DNA from: Basidiobolus meristosporus CBS 931.73
Lineage: Eukaryota; Basidiobolomycota; Basidiobolomycetes; Basidiobolales; Basidiobolaceae
Assembly: GCA_002104905.1 (NCBI GenBank)
Contig: MCFE01000260.1
Span: 1 to 64,000, forward strand
Length of the DNA: 64,000 bases
Reading direction: 5' to 3'
The number at the start of each line of letters is the position of its first letter. Within the stretch, counting starts at the first letter, position 1. This document shows, piece after piece, positions 57,545-64,000 of this stretch. The notes beneath the pieces were generated by a model. The model was given only the letters and a program-made list of their open reading frames with translations. It searched no databases and was not told where the DNA came from. Made by a program: the position numbers and the translations under genes.

Positions 57545-58318
57545 ATGACTTACTCATCTGAATGGTCTTTTCTCATCAATCCCATCACTACCACTGGATT
57601 TCCTTTTGACACACTAGAGGAGATCTATTCCAAGTACTGTGGACCATCAACCCCAATCTACTCAAGGAGATCCCTTGTTAAGCTTCTCTGCAATTACAAG
57701 AACTATTGCCCCACAAGGTTTCATCCCACCATCCATGGCAACAAAAGTCCTAGAAGCTTTCATTCCCAGCTGACAGCAATGGAGAACCACCTTGCAGAGG
57801 GTATGAATGACTTAGAGCAAGCTTGGAATACTAGGTTCAGAAGCTCCAATAGACTTCCATATCCCAGAGTGTTCAGCAACAGGTTCCATATCAGGAGTAT
57901 TTTGGATACCTTCCCAGTGAGGATTAACAGACCTTCTAGAGGGCAGAGGCACTTTTATTCTGGCAAGTACAAGGCACACTGTGTGAAGTTTCAAGTACTG
58001 TCTGACATTGAGGGTAACATCATCTGGTTTAGTGGGCCATTTGCTGGAAGTAGGCATGACAAAGCACTCTGGGTAGAGAATCATCCTGAATTCAGTAGAG
58101 GGGAGAAATGTATGGCAGACTTAGCCTATATAGGAGAGGATTGTCAGAGATTAGGATGTATTACAGCTTATAGGAAGCCAAGGAATGGTGTGCTTAGCAG
58201 GCAGCAGAAGCTTTACAATGAGATATTTAATCATTTCAGAGTAAGGGTAGAGCACACATTTGGATATCTGAAGAGATTCAGCATATTGGCAGGTAATGCA
58301 GAGGAAAGTCATATATAG
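57545..58318 (+). pseudogene. Harbinger-like DDE_Tnp_4 transposase, copy Y
   Basis: A DNA transposase of the DDE superfamily. 257 codons from ATG 57545, open through the catalytic core. Candidate triad D121 (ILDTFPVRI), D192 (MADLAYIG) and E236 (VEHTFGYLKR); the FSGPFAGSRHDKALW segment matches the family block before the second Asp. The C-terminus ends early after ILAG, because one A is missing at about 58296 relative to copy X, which reads on for 44 more residues. The product would keep the triad but lose the last part of the core. No helix-turn-helix motif clearly recognised in residues 1-110. Confidence 0.88.
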
Positions 58319-58591
58319 GTGAAAACAGCAGAATAGGTAAAATAGTTAAGATACTTATTAATGCACAGTATGTTCATACAAGAAGACATCCACTGAGAGA
58401 AATGTGTCTGGAGCATTATGAAGAGTAAATAAAGCAAGGAAAGCACTATTCTGAGCAACATAAGTAAGATTGAGTAAAATTACCAGTAACTGTATCATAC
58501 CACTGGCATCATGGTAGAAATTATAGTGCCAGATCAATCCGGCACTATAAACAGGCTGGCACTATGTGGCACTATCCAACGGAACAAGTCT
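58319..58591. other. Right end of Harbinger-like copy Y
   Basis: The remainder of the frameshifted transposase tail (to about 58428), then a non-coding end with repeated GTGCCA/GGCACT motifs (CCGGCACTATAAACAGGCTGGCACTATGTGGCACTATCC) and the terminal GGAACAAGTCT. Target duplicate ATT at 58592-58594. Confidence 0.75.
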
Positions 58592-58594
58592 ATT

Positions 58595-58755
58595 ATTCAT
58601 TTGAGGCAAAAACTCATTCAAAATCTCTTTGGTTCCCAAAGTTGAGACACAAACAGATGTGTCCAGCCCATACTGTGCAAATTGCACGCAAAATTGTTCC
58701 CACACGACTTCTTCATCAAATCCCTTCACTCTCAGCTCATTCTTGATTTCAATAC
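58595..58755 (-). pseudogene. Accessory gene fragment, copy X, left of CMC insert
   Basis: Matches 55643-55803 of copy Y (TTTGAGGCAAAAACTCATTC ... TTGATTTCAATAC). Almost all CG dinucleotides of copy Y read TG or CA here (GACGCG becomes GATGTG, CCCGCGCGG becomes CCCACACGA), so this copy is older or more methylated. It resumes at 60784. Confidence 0.8.
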
Positions 58756-59279
58756 CCCTACAAAAAATTATTGAGATGATCCTGTCAAAAGGCCATCACA
58801 AAGTTAATGTCCCATGACTGAGAGGTACTGATCTTGTCAGGACTCCGTCCAGAGACCGTTGAAAAATAATTGCACCCCAGATTTCACAAAAACTTCGTCA
58901 AAATTTTCCATCACAACAATGTATAAGTGGCTTTTGATTGGCTCCCTGCCAATTTGCTCACTTTCTGATCCCAGACACTCTATTGCCTCCTACGTTTGTG
59001 TGAATTGATTGGCTATTGCCTCTTTTTCACACTCCTTACTTCCTGACTCAGCTGTTTCTCTTACTTTTCATGCGTACAAATTGATTTATTTCTGTTGAAA
59101 CTTCAGTTGTACCTCAATTGCCAATTGTATTGACCTATACAAGTCTCTATACCCTACACTAAGATTAAGCCCAACCCCACACTCAACAAGTAACTCCATT
59201 AGAATCCACCACTCAATAAGTATTTCTGATGTAACGCTCTGGTCCCACAACTTTGGCGGGAACCCAACTGCCTTATGTC

Positions 59280-60030
59280 ACTTTTCATTCACTGGTTCCC
59301 ACACGTCCTGGTCTTCAGCTGGCACTGTAAGGTCTAGCTCCTCATCTGGCAGTCTTTGCAATAAATCCTTGCAATATTCCAGTGCATGTTCTTGAGCACT
59401 GCTCTTGAAGAAGTGCTGCAACCTCTTGGTGTGCCTATTAATGTTCCAAAACTCCACTCAAGGCATTGCGATAGTCTTTCAAGCTCTTGACATTGTAGCC
59501 TTGTCTGTCAGTGGGATCTCCACTCTGTCAACAATGGAGGCTGTGGTAGAAAAATTGCTTTCTTCAGCAAACTCATCTACCTTGCCGGAGTGTAGCTCAA
59601 GTGGCTGCGCTTCCAACTCTTGTGAAAACAGCTGTTTTCTTGTTGGTAATTTTTCTTGGTTATGATGGGATTCAGTCTGTTCCTGGACTGTGGCGTTAAT
59701 TGGCAAGAGCTGCAGCTTTTTTTCATGCCTCCCTGTCTTAGGCTTGGGTAGACATTTTTCCCTTTACCTTTTCCTTTATCACTGCCAGGTCTTTCACTAC
59801 TACTTTGTCTGAGTGCTTCTTGTAAAGAATTACATTTTCTCCTGGATAAATTCTGCTCTGACTCATCTGTTTTGGCCTACTTGTCCCTTGCTGGCACTCT
59901 TTGGGCAGCCTGACGTTTCTTTTCAGCTTGTTTTGAGCTCTTGACTGTAGTTGTGACGGGCTCCTGTAAAAGCTGCTGGTTTTTATCACTGCCAGGTCCT
60001 TTACTGCTACTTTGACTGGGTGCTTCTTGA
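59280..60030 (-). pseudogene. CMC accessory gene remnant, copy 3
   Basis: Minus-strand remnants equivalent to 21051-21895. The 207-bp tandem repeat is present again (phase marks at 59775 and 59982) with the VKDLAVIK-type unit. An additional upstream segment (59400-59710, with an ESHHNQEKLPTRKQ-like stretch) is not present in copy 1. Several stops. Confidence 0.55.
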
Positions 60031-60303
60031 GTGCTAAATACCAAGAAGTTCTTTGCCAATATTCAGGAGGTATTCATGGCAGAAGTGGCAACAACCAAGC
60101 ATATGTTTGCAAGATGTATATGCTACCAGCAGTACAAGGTATATGGCAACTTTGCAAGTATCACACTAAAAAGCCATAAAGTTGAGGTGATAGAAGTATG
60201 TCAATTGTGGCAGGTGTGCACATTTGTAGAGGTTAGTAAGCAGGAGGCCATAGTATTTTTTGATTCAAACTATATGTGGAATACCCAAGGTAGTAGTGGG
60301 TAA
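60031..60303 (+). pseudogene. CMC transposase C-terminal remnant, copy 3
   Basis: A 90-codon open stretch (MAEVATTKHMFARCICYQQY..., VEVSKQEAIVFFDSNYMWN) matching 51110-51350 in copy 2 and 25540-25760 in copy 1. It is joined directly to the accessory gene remnant by an internal deletion. Function of this tail unknown. Confidence 0.6.
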
Positions 60304-60786
60304 GCAAATAAAGAAAGGTGATTCTACAGTGGAATATATGTATTGCACAAGGGGAGGTAGAAAAGGGAAATACCATTTGGTAAATTAGTACGGTAGCATT
60401 ATACATAACCAGCGGCAGGCTGTCATACTGCCGTAAAAAAAAGCCATCAGAGTCTTGCTGTGAGGCTGTCAAAATACCGTCAAGTTTCTTGCCATATAAG
60501 GCAATTGGAAGTCCTGGCCAACTGGATCCACTTAAAATAGTAATAGAGCGCTGAAAGACCGTAACAATAACATGCAAATATTGTCACAGCACCAATCAAA
60601 AATTGTCAAGTTTTATCCCTTTATTTGGCTGAAAAATTTGCAAAACACCGTCATGATCTTGTTATAAGATCATCAGGAGGGTCGCTAATTTCAAGCTGCT
60701 GCTATTATGACAGTCGCTGAATGGGATCTTGACGGATGATCCTGATTGGATCCACCTGCGGGACCAAATTATTTTTCATAGGGTAC

Positions 60787-61018
60787 TTGTCTTGTTATAT
60801 ATCTTCTTACATACATTGGCTGGCATCTTGATGTAGAACTCATGCCACAGCTTTCTACTCAAATTCTTCCATCTTTGTTGACTCTCCAAGGTATCTAGTT
60901 CTGCTAGATTAATCAGCAGTGCCCAAATATCTGTATGAAGGCTCATCATAGACACTTGGGCCATACTAAAATCATTTGGCAAGAACTCAGACAGATCCAA
61001 CATTGACTTTTCCGGTCC
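60787..61018 (-). pseudogene. Accessory gene N-terminal fragment, copy X
   Basis: Continues 58595-58755 after the CMC insert. It encodes the same N-terminal segment as copy Y (ATG 61018; LPNDFSMAQVSMMSLHTDIWALL, QQRWKNLSRKLWHEFYIKMP). Upstream it reads GPEK preceded by the native non-coding region, showing what the sequence looked like without the LTR of copy Y. Confidence 0.75.
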
Positions 61019-61455
61019 AGACCACACTTGTGAGCTGGGGGATGGGTTTTGTCAGGGTTGTACTAAAGATGAGTTGAGACTTGGTATGGGGACCATAGCA
61101 ATCAATTTGTATACTTATACAGCAGTATATTGGCATCAACCTGGTCTTATATGAAATATATATGAAAACTAATGTGATTGTTGAATTTTCCATATATTAT
61201 GCATGATGCATCTTGGATTGCGTTGACTTGGATCAGATCACATCAATTGCAGATGTCCTATTTGATTATAGACCTATGATTAAAGCATCAATAAAAGTAC
61301 CAAGGCATTGTTTGCGGATGATTTTTGCAACAAAATGATGGGATAAATGGCAATTGATGGAGATTTAATCATAATGCATTAAAAATCTGATAAATAACAC
61401 AGATTGCGCCAAATTAGCTCAAACCACCTCCATACAATCATCCACCAATTTTAAT

Positions 61456-62340
61456 ATGAATTACTCCTCTGAATGGTCTTTTCTCATCAATCCCATCACT
61501 GCCACTGGATTTCCTTTTGACACACTAGAGAAGATCTATTCCAAGTACTGTGGACCATCAACCCCAGTCTACTCAAGGAGATCCCTTGTTAAGCTTCTCT
61601 GCAATTACAAGAACTATTGCCCCACAAGGTTTCATCCCACCATCCATGGCAACAAAAGTCCTAGAAGCTTTCATTCCCAGCTGACAGCAATGGAGAACCA
61701 CCTTGCAGAGTGTATGAATGACTTGGAGCAAGCTTGGAATACTAGACTCAGAAGCTCCAATAGACTTCCATATCCCAGAGTGTTCAGTAACAGGTTCCAT
61801 ATAAGGAGTATTTTGAATACCTTCCCAGTGAGGATTAACAGACCTTCTAGAGGGCAGAGGCACTTTTATTCTGGCAAGTACAAGGCACACTGTGTGAAGT
61901 TTCAAGCACTGTCTCACATTGAGGGTGACATCATCTGGTTTAGTGGGCCATTTGCTGGAAGTAGGCATGACAAAGCACTCTGGGCAGAGAATCCCCCTGA
62001 ATTCATTAGGGGGGAGAAATGTATGGCAGACTTAGCCTATATAGGAGAGGATTGTCACAGATTAGGATGTATTACAGCTTATAGGAAGCCAAGGAATGGT
62101 GTGCTTAGCAGGAAGCAGAAGCTCTACAATGGGATATTTAATCATTTCAGAGTGAGGGTAGAGCACACATTTGGATATCTGAAGAGATTCAGCATATTGG
62201 CAGGTAAATACAGAGGAAAGTCATATATAGGAGAAACCAGCAGAATAGGTAAAATAGTTAAGATACTTATTAATGCACAGTATGCTAATACAAGAAGACA
62301 TCCACTGAGAGAAATGTGTCTGGAGCATTATGAAGAGTAA
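61456..62340 (+). CDS. Harbinger-like DDE_Tnp_4 transposase, copy X
   Basis: The longest transposase copy: 294 codons, open from ATG 61456 to TAA. About 95 percent identical by eye to copy Y over the shared part, with a longer C-terminus (GETSRIGKIVKI..., HPLREMCLEHYEE). D192 and E236 are present, but the first candidate catalytic Asp is Asn here (ILNTFPVRI, residue 121), so activity is doubtful although the frame is intact. The start is chosen because the upstream region is the conserved divergent non-coding region. Whether a short upstream exon exists is unknown. Confidence 0.85.
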   Translation: MNYSSEWSFLINPITATGFPFDTLEKIYSKYCGPSTPVYSRRSLVKLLCNYKNYCPTRFHPTIHGNKSPRSFHSQLTAMENHLAECMNDLEQAWNTRLRSSNRLPYPRVFSNRFHIRSILNTFPVRINRPSRGQRHFYSGKYKAHCVKFQALSHIEGDIIWFSGPFAGSRHDKALWAENPPEFIRGEKCMADLAYIGEDCHRLGCITAYRKPRNGVLSRKQKLYNGIFNHFRVRVEHTFGYLKRFSILAGKYRGKSYIGETSRIGKIVKILINAQYANTRRHPLREMCLEHYEE

Positions 62341-62523
62341 ATAAAGCAAGTAAAGCACTATTCTGAGCAACATAAATAAGATTGAGTAAAATTACCAGTA
62401 ACTGTATCATACCACTGGCATCATGGTAGAAATTATAGTGCCAGATAGTGCCATAGGGTGCCAGATTGATCCGGCACTATAAACAGGCTGGCACTATGTG
62501 GCATTATCCAACAGAACAAGTCT
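62341..62523. other. Right end of Harbinger-like copy X
   Basis: A non-coding end with several GTGCCA motifs (ATAGTGCCAGATAGTGCCATAGGGTGCC at about 62434-62461) and terminal CAGAACAAGTCT. Followed by the target duplicate AGT that matches the one at 54134. Confidence 0.75.
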
Positions 62524-62526
62524 AGT

Positions 62527-63274
62527 AAAAATTTTGAATTTCATCACAGAGCACATACCTGGACTTGATCAGCTTCTTTGCTTTGATGTTGTAGAGTCTG
62601 TATGCTTCACTCTCATTGCAGTAGCCCAAAAATATGCATTTTACACTTTTTGGCTCAAATTTTGACTGATTTTAAGACAGTTTTTTGGCATATGCTTCAC
62701 ACCCAGACTTTCTTAGATGTTCTGCACTTGGTCTGCATCCATATTGTGCTTTATATGCAGTAGAGTCACAAAGTACTCTGACATAAGTCCTATTCTTAAG
62801 GCACACAGCTGTGGCAACTAATTCTGCCCAAAAGTCATAGGATAATTTTTGATCATGGATTATAGATCTAGCCATTTCAATTATTGATCTGTTTGAGCAT
62901 TCTGCTACACCATTTTGCTCTGGGGAGTAAGGTACAGTAATATCTTGTTTTATGCCATGAGTTTTGCAGAAGTGGATGAAGAGTTTTGAGGTATATTCTC
63001 CACCATTGTCAGAGTAAATTTTCAGGATTTTTTCACCAGTTTCTCTCTCTGCCATGGCTTTAAGCTCCCTGAGCTTGGACAGAGCTTCTTCCTTTCTCCC
63101 CATGAAGCAGACCCATCTGTATCTTGTAAAATCATTAATAAAAGTGATTGAATATTCCATCCTGCCTAAGGATACATTTTGCATTGGTCCACACAGATAT
63201 GAGTGAACTAGATCTTGTTTTTTCTTAGTTTTGATTAGCCCAGAGCTCTTGAACAGTTGTCTGACTTGTTTCAT
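62527..63274 (-). pseudogene. Old copia family 1 integrase, 5' part (interrupted)
   Basis: Minus strand continuation of 52432-54133: integrase from RQLFKSSGLIKTKKKQDLVHS (about 63260-63190) through FINDFTRY, SDNGGEYTS and EQNGVAE to YCNESEAYRLYN (about 62590-62630). 200 codons are open at 62672-63274. It keeps all three integrase acidic residues. No protease or gag upstream: it ends at 63274 against a CMC fragment. Confidence 0.88.
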
Positions 63275-63400
63275 CAGAGTCTTACTGTGAGGCCGTCAAA
63301 ATACTGTGAAGTCTCTTGTCATATAAGGCAACTGGATGTCCTGGCCAGTTGGATTCACATAAAATGGTTGTAGAGTGCTAAAAGTTAAATCTCAAGTTGA
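63275..63400 (+). mobile_element. CMC 3'-end fragment
   Basis: CAGAGTCTTACTGTGAGGCCGTC...CATATAAGGCAACTGG...GGATTCACATAAAAT matches 60447-60540 in copy 3 and 51490-51580 in copy 2. Both ends are lost. Confidence 0.65.
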
Positions 63401-63684
63401 AGGGGAGTGTTGAAATATTGAACTATGTGGTGTCATTCAGCAGCTGAAAGTTTACTTAACAATTCTGGACTAGTCTTTGTCTCTGTGGGACTAATTTGCA
63501 CTCTCAATTTTGCCACTTTCTTTCAGAACTATGATCCTATTATTATTCCCCTATAGTCTAGATTAAATAAGCACTTTTACCAAACATTATATACTAACCT
63601 TAAAACTATTACAAAATGCTCCAGATTGTTAAGAAACTCTCCTTACTTAGTACTACAGTTGTATTACTTCTACAAGGATATAAA
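63401..63684. other. LTR-like unknown sequence
   Basis: Begins with a purine run and LTR-like start (GGGGAGTGTTGAAATATT), similar to the polypurine tract and LTR start at 31325-31345. The remainder does not match the families above. No coding sequence. Confidence 0.4.
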
Positions 63685-64000
63685 TGTAGTGAAAATTTAT
63701 AATTCCACCTAAATATTCACCTAACTTAGTCACTTATTTCATCACCTTCAAATATCAGAGAATACAGACCATAATCCTTATTGGGATTAACTTAGAATAT
63801 CTCCACAAAAATATCAGGTACCCAGAATATGGAAATTCTCAGAGTTTTACAAACAGCCCCAAACTTTGCACACATGCTCTTGGCACCTTCCCAAACCTTT
63901 TCTATGCGTTTGTTATGCCAAGACCATGCAAAGTATAAATACTAATTATACATTTAATAAATTGTTAGGTGAAAACCACATAATCTACTTGTTCTCACAA
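63685..64000 (+). repeat. Copia family 1 LTR, cut by window end
   Basis: TGTAGTGAAAATTTATAATTCCACC...ACTTGTTCTCACAA follows the full LTR almost to its end, with moderate divergence. Internal sequence, if any, would lie beyond the window. Confidence 0.8.

Larger units (their letters stand above)
58756..60783 (+). mobile_element. CMC-type DNA element, deleted copy 3
   Basis: 2028 bp with inverted ends CCCTACAAAAAAT and TTTTTCATAGGG, and a clean 3-bp target duplication TAC at 58753-58755 and 60784-60786; removing it rejoins the accessory gene. Inside: a non-coding left end (58756-59270), the accessory gene remnant (59280-60030, minus) and the last part of the transposase with the 3' end (60031-60783). 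Non-autonomous deletion derivative of the element at 21051-27341. Confidence 0.78.
54137..62523. mobile_element. Self-nested Harbinger-like (DDE_Tnp_4) insertion
   Basis: The outer ends are AGACTTGTTCC at 54137 and GAACAAGTCT ending at 62523, flanked by AGT at 54134-54136 and 62524-62526; copia coding sequence is continuous across them. A second right end sits at 58591 followed by ATT and then the middle of the accessory gene. The simplest reading is that copy Y inserted in the accessory gene of copy X and that the two left halves later fused by recombination. Each copy had a plus-strand transposase and a minus-strand accessory gene in divergent arrangement, the usual two-gene plan of PIF/Harbinger elements. 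An LTR (56037-57105) and CMC copy 3 (58756-60783) are nested inside. Confidence 0.8.

Noticed and set aside
1-64000. tRNA or rRNA genes
   Set aside because: No cloverleaf with A and B boxes or rRNA core sequence was recognised by eye; a tRNA scan would settle it.

Overview
The window looks like a fungal nuclear chromosome. Four recognisable housekeeping-type genes carry short introns (56-237 nt) with GT...AG ends and some TACTAAC-like branch sites. They are GC- and CpG-rich and tightly packed. The rest is AT-rich, CpG-poor transposon sequence. This gene-island plus nested-transposon layout would fit a large repeat-rich genome such as that of a rust or related basidiomycete, but the sequence alone does not fix the phylum.

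Layout. 1-14.1 kb is the gene island: a small two-exon gene of unknown function (165-652), copia LTR relics (780-1938), a 14-3-3 protein (minus, 4273-5202), a Sec7-PH-coiled-coil ARF exchange factor with eight exons (plus, 7710-10326), a DnaJ co-chaperone with an N-terminal zinc ribbon (minus, 11152-12701) and ribosomal protein eS24 (plus, 13398-14032), which shares a divergent intergenic region with the DnaJ gene. 14.8-21.05 kb is a three-layer copia nest: an old copia relic holds a nearly intact 4.68-kb copia element (15692-20375, 5-bp duplication CATCT, one frameshift in the integrase) and an antisense solo LTR (20490-20839). 21.05-27.34 kb is a decayed CACTA/CMC-type DNA transposon with an antisense accessory gene and a transposase. 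It is interrupted by three inverted-repeat elements that share ends and a 3-bp duplication with a DDE_Tnp_4 (Harbinger-like) family. 27.67-31.65 kb is a small LTR element without visible coding sequence; it carries a giant palindrome (two 798-bp arms). 31.7-40.4 kb is a second copia family (minus) interrupted by a tandem gypsy array (plus, 32488-38355). 40.4-49.6 kb is a second tandem gypsy array (minus) in LTR-internal-LTR-internal-LTR form. 49.6-52.2 kb is a copia fragment split by a deleted CMC copy. 52.2-63.3 kb is an old minus-strand copia split by a self-nested Harbinger-like insertion (54137-62523), which itself contains an LTR and a third CMC copy. The window ends inside another copia LTR.

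The genes on the left have unrelated cellular roles (signalling adaptor, ARF activation, chaperoning, translation). The strongest leads in the repeat half are the Harbinger-like family and its MITE/foldback derivatives with an A-N-T target duplication, a half-tRNA primed copia element whose gag start codon lies in the primer site, tandem LTR-sharing gypsy arrays, and CpG-transition decay that separates old from young copies. I found no element that I can firmly call a wholly new biological system.
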